From Ignatzschineria sp. F8392 (GTDB lineage Bacteria; Pseudomonadota; Gammaproteobacteria; Cardiobacteriales; Wohlfahrtiimonadaceae), in the NCBI RefSeq assembly GCF_002252045.1, contig NZ_NEFF01000001.1:620001-684000 (forward strand): 64,000 nucleotides of DNA, written 5' to 3'. Both the position numbers and the translations under genes were made by a program. This document shows positions 19,198-28,963 of this stretch, piece after piece (position 1 is the first letter of the stretch; every line of letters begins with the position of its first letter). The notes beneath the pieces are model-generated. The model had not been told where the DNA came from. It searched no databases and saw only the letters and a list, made by a program, of their open reading frames with translations.

Positions 19198-19905
19198 ATG
19201 AAAAATATTTTTGTCTATGGGGGATGCGTTTCAAGGGATATATTCAATAAACCATATAATAAAGGTGATATCCGCCTTAGTGGATATATAGCCCGATATT
19301 CAATTGCGAAATTACAAAGCAAGCCAATCAAATTAAACGTGGATGTTAATCAAGTACCATCAGCATTTCAGCGACGAGTGATTGAAATAGACGCGAAAAA
19401 TAACTTATTATCTTATGTGTCTAAAAGAGAGTATGATTATTTTCTAATAGATTTTTTATTTTCAAGATTTTCTTTGGTGGAATATAACTCAGGATTATTG
19501 ACTTATTCAGCAGAGTTGCAAAAATCAAAAATATTGACATCTAAAAATAAGATAATTAGTCCGGATACAGAGGTATATTGGGAGTACTTTAAACAAGGGT
19601 TAAAAATATTTGTTTCTCACTTGGAACTTACTGGAAACTTAGAAAAGTTACTGATAAATAAAGTATATCTTGCTACCAAAGATGAGCTTGGAGAGGACTT
19701 TTCTAATTTGGATAAAATAAATAAACAAAATGATTTTTTATCTAGAGTTTATGATTTGCTTGATAACTATATTAGTTCGAATCAATATTTAGAATATAGT
19801 TCTAAATTATTTACTGGTGCAGTTAATCATCCATGGGGTAAAAATCCAATGCACTTTATACCTGAATTTTATGAAGAAAGTTATAACAAAATTTCTTCAC
19901 TTTGA
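19198..19905 (+). CDS. DUF6270-like polysaccharide locus protein
   Basis: 235 aa beginning MKNIFVYGGCVSRDIF, which fits the G-x-CVSRD motif of DUF6270 proteins found in capsule and teichoic acid loci. The family looks SGNH-like (GGCVSRD near the start, AVNHPWGKNPMHF near the end), but its activity is not established. It starts 10 bp after the previous stop behind GGGAGCAAT, so it is probably co-translated with the asparagine-synthetase-like gene. AT-rich composition matches its neighbour and suggests joint acquisition. Confidence 0.6.
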   Translation: MKNIFVYGGCVSRDIFNKPYNKGDIRLSGYIARYSIAKLQSKPIKLNVDVNQVPSAFQRRVIEIDAKNNLLSYVSKREYDYFLIDFLFSRFSLVEYNSGLLTYSAELQKSKILTSKNKIISPDTEVYWEYFKQGLKIFVSHLELTGNLEKLLINKVYLATKDELGEDFSNLDKINKQNDFLSRVYDLLDNYISSNQYLEYSSKLFTGAVNHPWGKNPMHFIPEFYEESYNKISSL

Positions 19906-19925
19906 ATTTATTTAACGAGGTTAAT

Positions 19926-19959
19926 ATGAGATTTTCACCATATATTTACACTGAAGAAG
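19926..19959 (+). pseudogene. possible 5' stub of a gene cut by the IS insertion
   Basis: After TAACGAGG, an ATG at 19926 opens MRFSPYIYTEE, which runs directly into the IS end at 19960. On the other side of the IS the sequence stays open for about 20 more codons (EISNKYRDYF...) before a stop near 21160. This may be the remains of a short gene or the 5' end of a lost one. I do not recognise the product. Confidence 0.3.
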
Positions 19960-20032
19960 TGTAATCCCCCCTAAAAATAATACCGACTATAAGTAGAATT
20001 TTCTCGTATTATTTACTTAGGAGAAATTAACT

Positions 20033-20299
20033 ATGAAAAAATCAAAATTCACAGACACACAAATCATGTCAATCTTAAAACAGAATGAATCAGGCGTGAA
20101 AGTGACCGATTTATGTCGAGAGCATGGGATTAGTTCGGCGACATTTTATAAGTGGCGTTCAAAATATGGTGGTATGGATGCCTCGATGATTACTCGCTTA
20201 AAAGAGCTAGAAGCTGAGAATGCAAGGCTCAAAAAAATGTATGCTGAAGAATGTTTAAAGTCCCGTATCCGCCAAGAAGCTTTAGAGCGAAAGTGGTAA
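20033..20299 (+). CDS. IS3-family OrfA (helix-turn-helix) protein
   Basis: 88 aa starting MKKSKFTDTQIMSILKQ, with a helix-turn-helix (VTDLCREHGISSATFYKWRSKYGG) and a leucine-zipper-like tail (LKELEAENARLKKMY), the usual OrfA architecture. It overlaps the orfB frame in the -1 frame, as expected for this family. OrfA looks intact, but the element as a whole cannot make a full transposase. Confidence 0.8.
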   Translation: MKKSKFTDTQIMSILKQNESGVKVTDLCREHGISSATFYKWRSKYGGMDASMITRLKELEAENARLKKMYAEECLKSRIRQEALERKW

Positions 20300-21073
20300 A
20301 GCCATCTCAACGAAAAGAGATGGCTAAAGCTGTTTTAAAGACTCAAGATATCTCCATTCGTTTGGTTTGTGAGATATTTGGAATTAGCAAAACGGCTTTT
20401 CGCTATCAGGCCAAAGCCTCTTCCGAAAACAGACTCATTGAAACTTGGTTACTGAAGTTAACTAAAGCTCATAAGCGTTGGGGATTTGGCTTATGTTTTG
20501 ATTATTTGAGAAATATTCAAAAGTAAACCTAAAAAACGAATCATCAGAAATTGCCCCGAAGCATTGGGATTAGCGACAGATATTAATCAAATATGGTCGA
20601 TGGATTTTATGTCTGACAGCTTGCAAAATGGACGTTATTTCCGAACTTTTAATGTGATTGATGATTATAATCGAGAAGGTCTTTGCGTGGATATTGATTT
20701 TAGTTTACCGACAGAAAAAGTGATTCGCTCCTTAGAGAGAATTATTGAATGGAGAGGAAAGCCTGCAGCGATTCGATGTGATAATGGCCCTGAATATATT
20801 AGTCAGAAATTAATTGATTGGGCTAATCCAAAGAAGATCACTCTGATCTATACTCAACCGGGGAAACCCACACAAAATGCTTATATTGAGCGATTTAACC
20901 GCACCGTAAGAGAGGAGTTACTATCGAATTATTTGTTTGAAACAATCAATGAAACACAAATTTACTCCACTAAATGGTTATGGGGTTATAATAATGAAAG
21001 ACCTCATTCAGCCATTGGATCTGTGTGCCACCGTGTCAACTTTAATAAACCAAGAGAAACCTTCTACTTTTAA
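20251..21073 (+). pseudogene. broken IS3-family transposase OrfB
   Basis: The first part (to a stop at 20524-20526) carries the N-terminal region ending GFGLCFDYLRNIQK. The second part continues in another frame (SKPKKRIIRNCPEALG) into the integrase core with IWSMDF (first Asp), RCDNGPEY (second Asp) and AYIERFNR (Glu). Compared with the intact OrfB at 36906, about 15-20 residues matching LWNFKRVWRIYCAMNLN are missing at the junction. A small deletion with a frameshift has therefore inactivated the gene. Confidence 0.85.
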
Positions 21074-21204
21074 ATAGCCCTAAAAAGGGGAGGACTACAC
21101 AATGAAATCAGTAATAAATACAGGGATTATTTTAATATAAGAATTTTGTATTTAATTTAAGTTTAAATTTTTTTATACTTGTCAATTTGAGAAGGTTTTA
21201 AGTA

Positions 21205-22089
21205 GTGAATATAGAAATTGTTATAAATGGAGAGGTTGTTATACCCAATCAAGAAAATAAAGGGGCTTCTTTTACTCGTTGTTTAGATTTATTTAGAAAA
21301 GAATCAGATGAAATTTGGGATAAATATAAATTAAGATTACCCACAGCTATATTAGATAGAAAATTAGTAGGGTACGAGTTTGCCCATAAGTGTGATGTAG
21401 CAACAGCTCAAATATTACAAATGGATGTAGCATTAGATGATCTAAGTTTTTCAACAAATACAGTAATTAAACCTGTTGCTGAGAATGCTAGTAAGGGTGT
21501 TTTTATTGTTCACTCATCAAGAAATATCGTTTATCTTGATAGAGCAATAAAACATGAATCAATTGCTTTAGCAAAAAGATATGCTAGACGTTTATTGAAG
21601 GCAGGTACCGTTAGGCGAGATAGATGGATGTCTGAGGAGCTCTTAAAAGATAAAGAGGGGAATTTGGCAAGAGATGTTAAATTTTACTGTTTTTATGGAA
21701 AGGTAGGTTTAATTTTAGATACGTCTAGGCATGGAGAAATTAAACGTTGTTGGTTTGATGTAGACCTCAATTACATTAATAATGGGAAATATGAGAATAA
21801 TTTATTTAAAGGTAAAAGAGACAATATCTTAGAAGTGTTGGTTAAAAAAGCAGAGCAACTTAGTCTAGAAATCCCATCTCCTTTTGTAAGGATTGATTTT
21901 TTAGTTTGCGATGAAAATATATATTTAGGAGAATTTACTCCTATCCCAGCAGGATATGATTTATTTGATAAACATTGGGATAAAAAATTAGGTGATATGT
22001 ATATAGATGCCTCTGTAAGATTGGGATGTGATATAGGTGTAGGGAAGAAGTTTGAAAGATATTTAGCTATTTCTCAAAAATATAAATAA
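21205..22089 (+). CDS. TupA-like ATP-grasp protein
   Basis: 294 aa resembling the ATPgrasp_TupA family (named after the teichuronopeptide gene tupA). Visible are FSTNTVIKPVAENASKGVFIV (nucleotide-binding strand and Lys), DVKFYCFYGKVGLI, FVRIDFLVCDENIYLGEFTPIPAG (metal-binding Asp/Glu region) and LGDMY near the C-terminus. ATP-grasp enzymes ligate a carboxylate to an amine, so attachment of an amino acid to an acidic capsule sugar is the likely role (inference). The start is GTG at 21205. It is AT-rich like the genes before the IS and probably belonged to the same operon before that insertion. Confidence 0.75.
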   Translation: MNIEIVINGEVVIPNQENKGASFTRCLDLFRKESDEIWDKYKLRLPTAILDRKLVGYEFAHKCDVATAQILQMDVALDDLSFSTNTVIKPVAENASKGVFIVHSSRNIVYLDRAIKHESIALAKRYARRLLKAGTVRRDRWMSEELLKDKEGNLARDVKFYCFYGKVGLILDTSRHGEIKRCWFDVDLNYINNGKYENNLFKGKRDNILEVLVKKAEQLSLEIPSPFVRIDFLVCDENIYLGEFTPIPAGYDLFDKHWDKKLGDMYIDASVRLGCDIGVGKKFERYLAISQKYK

Positions 22090-22097
22090 CTTATAGC

Positions 22098-22364
22098 GTA
22101 AGCTTACCGTCAAGCGCACAGTTCATAACTAGAGACTTTTTCGGTTAATTGTTTTTTAAATTCACTGGGAGGTAAATTTCCCAGTGACTCATGAGGTCTT
22201 TCTTCGTTATAACTTAACATCCAAGCCCAACTAAGTTCTCGCACCTGCGCTAGTGTGGCGAATAAATGGGGGGTTTAATACTTCCGTTCGATAACTGCGA
22301 TTAAAACGCTCTAAGCATTTGGATTTGGCTTTCCTGGCTCAATATAACAGATCCTAACGTGATT
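22098..22364 (-). mobile_element. relic of the 3' end of an IS3-family element
   Basis: On the minus strand this matches, with a few differences, the last about 270 bp of the intact IS at 36539-37748. It includes the terminal GTAAGCTTACCGTC (starting 22098) and the OrfB C-terminus with AYIERFNRSYR-like and NEERPHESLGN sequence. Small deletions break the frame and the left end is missing. It sits immediately upstream of module copy A. Confidence 0.88.
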
Positions 22365-22405
22365 ACGTAAACTTAGTGGGGTTATCACTTTGCTTGATAA
22401 ATGTT

Positions 22406-22434
22406 AAAGAGGTAGAATATACCTCTTTTTTGTT
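22406..22434 (+). terminator. terminator upstream of module copy A
   Basis: AAAGAGGTA (22406-22414) and TACCTCTTT (22420-22428) flank a 5-nt loop and are followed by a T-rich tail. A similar AAAGAGG hairpin precedes module copy C at 40714. Confidence 0.8.
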
Positions 22435-22460
22435 TTAGGACTTATTCAGTAATACTTTAA

Positions 22461-23426
22461 ATGATGACATTAGACAAAATTTATCTAGTATCGGATGAGT
22501 TGACCCGATCTTCTATTGACCGGGCACTCCGGACGATACACCTCTCTTCGGCAAAAGTATTACTGGTTGAATCGGCATGGAAAGGGCATTGGAATCGTTG
22601 GAAGTTTAAAATTGCGGCTTATCCGGACTATCCAGAGCGGAATAATGATAAGTTGAAAGAGCTTGTTGCAAGGGCGAAAGACTATGGTATCCCGACGGTT
22701 TTTTGGAATAAAGAAGATGGTGTTCATTTTGATCGCTTTATTGATAGTGCAAAATTATTTGATCATGTTTTTACAGTCGATGAAACCTGTATCCCTCGTT
22801 ATAAAGCAGTGATGGGGGAGGATGCCTCAGTCCATACTTTAATGTTTGCCGTGCAGCCCAAGTTCCATTTCTTTGATGGTTTTAATTTTAAGTATCATCG
22901 TGCTAATTTTGTCGGGAGTTATAGTCACCATATTCATGATGAGCGTAGAATATGGCAAAATGGATTGTTTGAAACAGCAACTGAAACAGGCTTAGGGCTA
23001 ACGGTGTTTGATCGCAATTCCAATAGAAAATCGAAAAACTATCGTTATCCGATACTTCCTAATATGGAGATTAAAAAAGCGGTCAAATATCCTAAAACAG
23101 GGCAGATCTATAAAGACTACTTGGTCTCTTTAAATGTGAATACGATTACCGATTCGCCAACAATGTTCTCCCGGCGGTTGGTGGAGATTTTAGCGTGTGC
23201 CGGAATAGCGATAACAACGCCGGCGCTCTCTGTTGAAAAACTCTTTAAAGATTATTGCCATGTGGTTCATAATGAAGAAGAGATGCGAGAGCTATTTAAT
23301 CGTTTAAAATATGGCCCAAGTCAAGAAGATTTAGAGCGAGCTCGTGCCGGGGCTGAATATGTGGCAAAATATCATACTTGGGAGCATCGTTTAGCAGAGA
23401 TCGCAAAAGTGATAGGATTCAAGTAA
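22461..23426 (+). CDS. CgeB-like glycosyltransferase, module copy A
   Basis: 321-aa glycosyltransferase with the CgeB/Glyco_trans_1_2 pattern: LLVESAWKGHWNRWK, PTVFWNKEDGVHFDRF, DHVFTVDETCIPRYK, ANFVGSYSHH and DSPTMFSRRLVEILACAG. It is homologous to the first catalytic part of the 1459-aa protein and nearly identical to copies B (32353) and C (40775). Three bases separate it from kpsC copy A, and this pairing is kept in all three modules. The product may add a sugar near the linker or chain start. This is the only copy with both a normal N-terminus and an intact frame. Confidence 0.85.
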   Translation: MMTLDKIYLVSDELTRSSIDRALRTIHLSSAKVLLVESAWKGHWNRWKFKIAAYPDYPERNNDKLKELVARAKDYGIPTVFWNKEDGVHFDRFIDSAKLFDHVFTVDETCIPRYKAVMGEDASVHTLMFAVQPKFHFFDGFNFKYHRANFVGSYSHHIHDERRIWQNGLFETATETGLGLTVFDRNSNRKSKNYRYPILPNMEIKKAVKYPKTGQIYKDYLVSLNVNTITDSPTMFSRRLVEILACAGIAITTPALSVEKLFKDYCHVVHNEEEMRELFNRLKYGPSQEDLERARAGAEYVAKYHTWEHRLAEIAKVIGFK

Positions 23427-23429
23427 CAA

Positions 23430-25589
23430 ATGGATAAGATTAAAATTCCTGTAATGAGTTTTGGATTATGGCGTCGTCTTAAGAGATGGCGCCCCTTTTT
23501 TTCTGCCTCTCATTTAACTGTTGGATCTTCTTATCAGGCTGAGGATTACATCTTAGGATGGGGCAATAAAAAGAGTGGCTTACGGGCAATTAATCTTGCT
23601 AAAAAGAAGGGTTTACAAGGCGCTATTCTGATTGAAGATGGCTTCCTTCGCTCGATGGATCTGGGGGTGAATGGGGAAGTGCCCTTATCCTTGGTGGTGG
23701 ATAATCTTGGGATCTATTATGATGCCTCGAAACCTTCTCGTTTAGAGCAGTTGATTTTAAATGGGGAGATGCCGGAATCGCTCTTAGCTGATGGTGCGCG
23801 GGCGCTTGATTTGATCTTGATCCATCAACTAACGAAATATAATGCGATCCCAGAAGATCTGCCGGCAGGTTTAACCTTTGAGGCAGAGAAAGAGCATCTC
23901 TTAATTATCGACCAAACCTTTGGCGATCTATCTTTGCAATATGGTGGTGTTGAGGCGGAGACCTTTCTCACCATGTTAGAGAGTGCAAAGCGGGAGCATC
24001 CGGAGGCGGTGATCTGGATTAAGGTTCATCCCGATGTCTTAGCCGGGAAGAAGCAGGGGCATTTTACCGAGGTGATGCCGGCATTAGCACGTGATCCGCA
24101 AATTCGGCTCTTAGCGGAGAATATTCATCCCCATACCTTATTGAAGAAGATGGACTCTATCTATGTCGCCACCTCGCAGATGGGGTTTGAGGCTCTGATG
24201 CTCGGCAAAAAAGTGGTCACCTTTGGTCTGCCCTGGTATGCCGGTTGGGGATTGACGGAAGATCGCCATCCACAAGTTTTAGCGCCGGAGTTCCAATCCC
24301 GCCGCCGACACGCAACACTTTTTGAGCTCTTTACCGCAAGTTATTTGCAATATTGCCGTTATCTCAATCCTTATACCGGCACAAGAGGCGTGATCTTTGA
24401 TGTGATCGATTATCTCATCATGATGAAACGACGGGAGAAGTTACTCGCAGGGGAGATCTGGGTGATGGGCTTATCCTTCTGGAAGCGGAAAATCATCACC
24501 CCTTTTTTACGCGCGGTGAATAATCGCCTCCGTTTCTTTAAGGATCAAGCCGCAGTTGAGCGTGCTTATGCGGAAGTGCATAAGCGGATCGATCGAAATT
24601 CAGAGGATTCAGCGACTTCAGAAAACCTAGATAACGCAGATAACGCAGAAAATAAGATTCGGCTCCTTATCTGGGGGAAGAAGTTTCCGCAATTGGTAGA
24701 GTGGGCGAATCAGCAGCAATTGCCGATCTTAAGGATGGAAGATGGCTTTATCCGCTCCGTGGGCTTGGGCTCTAACCTTGTACCACCACGCTCTTTGGTG
24801 CTCGATGATTTAGGCATCTATTTTGATGCTAGTACCCCTTCACGCTTAGAGAAGCTCTTAAGCGAAATCACTTTTGATGCCGAGCTTTTAGCAGAAGCGG
24901 CAACATTGCAGAAGGATCTTATCAATTTTAAGATCGGTAAATATAATGTGGGTCGGCAAGATTGTACCTTACCGAAAGCGGGCGAGAGACCGATCCTCCT
25001 CGTGCCGGGGCAGGTGGAAGATGATGCCTCGATTCAGACCGGCACGCGCGATATCAATACCAATTTAGGGTTGCTCCAAGCCGTTCGCCGGCAAAATCCC
25101 GAAAGCTATATTGTCTATAAACCGCATCCCGATGTAGTGAGCGGAAATCGCCTTGGTCATGTGGATGAATCACTTGCCCGGCAATATGCTGATCTTGTAA
25201 TGGCAGAGGGGGATATCATTGCCATGATCGAGCAGTGTGATGAGCTCCATACCATGACCTCGCTCTCCGGCTTTGAAGCGCTCCTTCGCGGGAAGAAGGT
25301 GGTCTGCTACGGCATCCCTTTCTATGCCAATTGGGGCCTTACGGAAGATCACTACACCTTAACCGGCAGAAGAGGGCGGAAGCTCACCCTTTCGGAACTG
25401 ATCGCCGGCACCTTGATTCTCTACCCCACATATCTCGATATCGAGACCGGTAAAATCACCAATGCCACCACTACATTGCAAGCACTCGTTAAAGAGCGCG
25501 AAGCGCAAGGGCAGACAAAACTGAAAACCACCTACCTTGAGCGAAAGTGGCAACAATTGAAAGGATTATTGCAGGTAATTGGGCGATAA
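23430..25589 (+). CDS. kpsC: capsule dual beta-Kdo transferase KpsC, copy A
   Basis: 719 aa with two tandem homologous halves, as in KpsC/LipA, which extends the poly-beta-Kdo linker by alternating linkages. The N-half has IEDGFLRS, KVHPDVLAGKKQGH, ATSQMGFEALMLGK and GLPWYAGWGLTEDRH. The C-half has MEDGFIRSVGLGS, KPHPDVVSGNRLGH, TSLSGFEALLRGK and GIPFYANWGLTEDHY. The linker between the halves is about 19 aa longer than in copies B and C (around residues 388-410, Asn/Asp/Glu rich). The last about 180 residues are almost identical to the other two copies, while the N-half is clearly divergent from B. Confidence 0.93.
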   Translation: MDKIKIPVMSFGLWRRLKRWRPFFSASHLTVGSSYQAEDYILGWGNKKSGLRAINLAKKKGLQGAILIEDGFLRSMDLGVNGEVPLSLVVDNLGIYYDASKPSRLEQLILNGEMPESLLADGARALDLILIHQLTKYNAIPEDLPAGLTFEAEKEHLLIIDQTFGDLSLQYGGVEAETFLTMLESAKREHPEAVIWIKVHPDVLAGKKQGHFTEVMPALARDPQIRLLAENIHPHTLLKKMDSIYVATSQMGFEALMLGKKVVTFGLPWYAGWGLTEDRHPQVLAPEFQSRRRHATLFELFTASYLQYCRYLNPYTGTRGVIFDVIDYLIMMKRREKLLAGEIWVMGLSFWKRKIITPFLRAVNNRLRFFKDQAAVERAYAEVHKRIDRNSEDSATSENLDNADNAENKIRLLIWGKKFPQLVEWANQQQLPILRMEDGFIRSVGLGSNLVPPRSLVLDDLGIYFDASTPSRLEKLLSEITFDAELLAEAATLQKDLINFKIGKYNVGRQDCTLPKAGERPILLVPGQVEDDASIQTGTRDINTNLGLLQAVRRQNPESYIVYKPHPDVVSGNRLGHVDESLARQYADLVMAEGDIIAMIEQCDELHTMTSLSGFEALLRGKKVVCYGIPFYANWGLTEDHYTLTGRRGRKLTLSELIAGTLILYPTYLDIETGKITNATTTLQALVKEREAQGQTKLKTTYLERKWQQLKGLLQVIGR

Positions 25590-25846
25590 TAAGGTTATTT
25601 CGTAGATCTTTTCGCTATAGGTATAAAATTTTGTTTATGGGGAAAATACTTTCCAGAGAGATTTTAGGAATTAATATTATCCAAATAATTTTTTATTCTT
25701 GCCAGATATGAGAATTTACTGTTAAATAAAGGGGTTTAAATCTCCCAACACCACATGAATTGTACTCTATTGGTGGTGCTTAGAGTATTTAGTAATCATT
25801 TTTATGAGATGTTTTGATCTGTTGTGCAAATAAAGTTGGCGTGGCA
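25590..25846 (+). other. AT-rich gap after kpsC copy A
   Basis: 257 bp without a convincing gene. CACCAC (25751-25756) and GTGGTG (25773-25778) form a short inverted repeat. A TTG at 25814 extends the next frame upstream, but the ATG at 25847 is the more natural start. Confidence 0.4.
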
Positions 25847-28800
25847 ATGTTAAAAAAAGAAATTAATAATATAGAGCTTTCTGTAGATAAACCTTATGAA
25901 ATTAAGTTAGTCAATTTACTTCCAGGAAGCTACCGTATAAGAATCATTCACCAATGTAGAGAAGTCTTTAAAAAACCAAGAAGCCTCTTTCTAACATTCG
26001 ACATTCCCCAGCGAGCGCCGCAAGAGATTAAAGATCTATTAGGATTACAAAATATCTCCGAGCAAAATGGGGTTTTTGCTTATATCGGGGGTGGTGAAGA
26101 GAAGGCTGGGTTTTATGTGCAAGAGATTGATTTTTTTATTTGCGGTAAAATCAATAAATTATATATTAACGTTAAATCGTTTTTGAGCATGGCTGTTACA
26201 ATTGACTCACTCAATATGCTTTTGATGCAAAAAAGTATTGGTGGTGATTTAATAAGTTTATCCGAAGAATATAGTGTGGACTTTAATGTAGTAGCTAGCT
26301 TAGTATCGAATTCTTTCATTTTATCTCCTAATGATAACAGAGGCTTTATTTTAAAAAATATTAGGTCCGGAGTTGATTACAGTATTAGACTTTTTTATAA
26401 AGATAAAAAATTGTTCGATATACGAAAAGCAGCTTTAATGTCATTCGGAAGTACTGAGCCTGTTGATCTTCATTTAGCTTTAGGACTAAGTAAATCCTCG
26501 GAGCAATATGGCGTTTTTGAGTATATAGGTGGTGGACGACAGATCAGTAATAGTTGTTATATGCAAGATATTGTTTTGCATGCAAGAAAAAATATTAATG
26601 AGTTGCAAGTTAAATTGCACCTACTGGCTACGAATGTACAGCTAAATGTTATAGGAGTTCATTTTTTAAATAATTCTTATTTAAAATACATACCTTATCA
26701 ACTAGAAAATGGAGTTAGGGAGGTTGGTGAGACTAAGTTTTCAAATATCGACTTTAGTTTGTCGTTTATTGAGTCAGTTGTAGAAGAAAAAGAATTAGAA
26801 GATGTAGATATATTAATCTATGGCGATATTTCTCCTAATGTTATTGATGGATCTTCTATTTGGCTTACCTCTATTATAAATTTATTATCTATTAAGCATA
26901 ATGTTCTTGTGATTTTTAAGGATAATATAAATAAAGAAAAAAACATATTAAGCAATATTATTGCTAGTGGTTGGAAGGGGATTGAGCCGAGAGAGCTAGG
27001 CATAAATCAACCTTTGAATAATGTGTTAGCTGTAGAGGTTTTAAAAAAACTTGATAAGGTTATACCTAGTATTAGAGGCGTGGTAACAAGAGGTTTTGAG
27101 TTAGCTAAAACTATCCAGCAGGACGATACCTTTATAAATAGACGCTGTGTATATCTAACTGATTTTTATCAAGTTAATGAAAAGGGCTTTTTTATTCCTG
27201 AGGATAAAGCTAAATATTTATCTTCTGTAGTTTTAAATTCAGATTACTTACTAGTACAGACAAAAAGAATAAAAGAGAGACTAAAAGAAATAACAAATAT
27301 TGATTTTAGATCAGTCTTATTGCCTCCTTCTTTACCGGATAATTTAGATTCACTTGTTAGTACGAGTTTAATCAATAAAGAGATAGATACTGTCTATATT
27401 GGTTATGCAGGTAAGGTTCAACCCAATTGGGGAGTAGAGGAATTAATAACTTGGTGTCGTGAGCTTATAAGTCAAGGAATTAATATTCAGTTACATATAG
27501 CAACTGGAAAGATTTACTCTTCAGATAGAAAAGATGGTTTTGTTAATAGAATAAATGACCTTTTGTCCTTACCTTTTATTGAAGTTCATACTGACTTAGA
27601 TAGATTTGGAGCAATGTCTCTGATGAAAGCTATGGATTATGTTTGGTGCTATCGAAGTCCTGTTTTAGAGGATTCAACGCTTGAAGTCTCAACGAAACTT
27701 ATAGAGATGGCTGTATTACAAAAGCCTGCTCTTTGTTACCCTTCAGAAATTAATAAAAACTTATTAAGTAACAACTATCCATTTTATGTGAAATGCAAGG
27801 AAGATTTTTTAACAATTTTAAAAAATAAGTCTTTACCTAAAGATTTTGATTATGGCTTGCTAGCACAGAGAATTAAATATAAGCATTCTTTTGAAAAAAT
27901 ATCTAATGATATAGAGTCTGAAATATTTGTTGATAGTTTTGACTCCTTAAAAAAGGATAAAAAAATACTCGTTGCTGGGCATGATTTAAAGTTTATTAAT
28001 CCATGGATTTCTTATTTGAAGAAAGCTGGGTATCAGGTAAAAGTGGATATTTGGGAGTGGGGAAAAGCAACGGATCTCAATAGAAGTAAAAAACTTCTAG
28101 ATTGGGCTGATATTATTTTCTGTGAGTGGGGGTTAGCTAATGCCGTTTGGTATAGTCAGAATAACTTATCGAAAAAGCCTTTATATATTAGAGCTCATGC
28201 TCAAGAAGTAAGAGAAAGAGCTAGGAAGTTTGGCAGTAGTTTAGATATAAATAATGTTACAAAAGTTATTTTTGTTGCTGATCATATTAAAGAAAAGGCT
28301 TTAACTTTATGGAATTGGCCTAAAGAGAAATGTCTCGTCATACCTAATTATTTATTGTCTGATAAGTTTTTTTTAAGAAAAGCTCCGCTAACTTATAATT
28401 TGGGAATGGTTGGCATAATTCCTCAAACAAAAAGATTTGATAGAGCTATCGATTTATTAGAAAGGTTAATTGAAGATGGGAAGGATGCGCATTTATATAT
28501 AAAAGGACATAGACCTGAAAATTTACCTTTTATGCAAGCACCAGGAAGAAAAAAAGAGCTTGACTATTATAATCAATTATATGAGCATATTGCTCAAAGC
28601 CCTAAATTAAAAGATAGAGTACACTTTGATGGATGGGGGAATGATGTAGCTCTTTGGTATCAGAAAATTGATTTTATTTTATCTCCCAGTGATGCTGAAT
28701 CATTTCATTATGCCTTGGCTGATGGAGTTTTATCTGGTTGCATTCCAATTGTATGGAGTTGGGAAAATGCGGATGTCATTTATCCTAAAGAATGGGTTGT

Positions 28801-28957
28801 TTATGATCAAGATCAGGCCGTAACTTTAATTAATGAATATGAGATGTTTAACAATCAAGCTTTGAAAAAGCATAGAAATTGCTGTAGACAAAAGCTTTTA
28901 AATATGTATTCAGATGATATAGTTTTTGATAAATTAGATGGTCTGTTAGGAATATAA
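25847..28957 (+). CDS. large two-domain glycosyltransferase with N-terminal beta repeats
   Basis: About 1036 aa. The N-terminus contains two related beta-rich repeats (about residues 10-125 and 165-280), each with a SEQ-(N/Y)-GVF-x-YIGGG motif, so they are probably carbohydrate-binding or interaction domains. A first GT4-like part follows (DVDILIYGDISPNVIDGSS, VYIGYAGKVQPNWGVEELI). A second GT4-like part ends the protein (KILVAGHDLKF, YIRAHAQEVRERAR, LGMVGIIPQTKRFDRAI, PSDAESFHYALADGVLSGC, the last covering the E-x7-type donor site). It is AT-rich and unlike the kps genes in composition. It heads a tight three-gene set enclosed by module copies A and B. Confidence 0.75.
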   Translation: MLKKEINNIELSVDKPYEIKLVNLLPGSYRIRIIHQCREVFKKPRSLFLTFDIPQRAPQEIKDLLGLQNISEQNGVFAYIGGGEEKAGFYVQEIDFFICGKINKLYINVKSFLSMAVTIDSLNMLLMQKSIGGDLISLSEEYSVDFNVVASLVSNSFILSPNDNRGFILKNIRSGVDYSIRLFYKDKKLFDIRKAALMSFGSTEPVDLHLALGLSKSSEQYGVFEYIGGGRQISNSCYMQDIVLHARKNINELQVKLHLLATNVQLNVIGVHFLNNSYLKYIPYQLENGVREVGETKFSNIDFSLSFIESVVEEKELEDVDILIYGDISPNVIDGSSIWLTSIINLLSIKHNVLVIFKDNINKEKNILSNIIASGWKGIEPRELGINQPLNNVLAVEVLKKLDKVIPSIRGVVTRGFELAKTIQQDDTFINRRCVYLTDFYQVNEKGFFIPEDKAKYLSSVVLNSDYLLVQTKRIKERLKEITNIDFRSVLLPPSLPDNLDSLVSTSLINKEIDTVYIGYAGKVQPNWGVEELITWCRELISQGINIQLHIATGKIYSSDRKDGFVNRINDLLSLPFIEVHTDLDRFGAMSLMKAMDYVWCYRSPVLEDSTLEVSTKLIEMAVLQKPALCYPSEINKNLLSNNYPFYVKCKEDFLTILKNKSLPKDFDYGLLAQRIKYKHSFEKISNDIESEIFVDSFDSLKKDKKILVAGHDLKFINPWISYLKKAGYQVKVDIWEWGKATDLNRSKKLLDWADIIFCEWGLANAVWYSQNNLSKKPLYIRAHAQEVRERARKFGSSLDINNVTKVIFVADHIKEKALTLWNWPKEKCLVIPNYLLSDKFFLRKAPLTYNLGMVGIIPQTKRFDRAIDLLERLIEDGKDAHLYIKGHRPENLPFMQAPGRKKELDYYNQLYEHIAQSPKLKDRVHFDGWGNDVALWYQKIDFILSPSDAESFHYALADGVLSGCIPIVWSWENADVIYPKEWVVYDQDQAVTLINEYEMFNNQALKKHRNCCRQKLLNMYSDDIVFDKLDGLLGI

Positions 28958-28963
28958 AACAAC

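Larger units (their letters stand above)
19960..21099 (+). mobile_element. decayed IS3-family element
   Basis: The left end TGTAATCCCCCCTA (from 19960) and the right end, reverse complement TGTAGTCCTCCCC (to 21099), form imperfect inverted repeats. Inside are an orfA-like and a broken orfB-like reading frame of the IS3 family. No clean target duplication is visible. It lies in the serotype region between the DUF6270-like gene and the ATP-grasp gene. It is a different lineage from the intact IS at 36539. Confidence 0.85.

Noticed and set aside
25814-25846. TTG-initiated extension of the 1036-aa glycosyltransferase
   Set aside because: The added 11 residues have no counterpart in the protein's own repeat pattern, and the ATG at 25847 is available.
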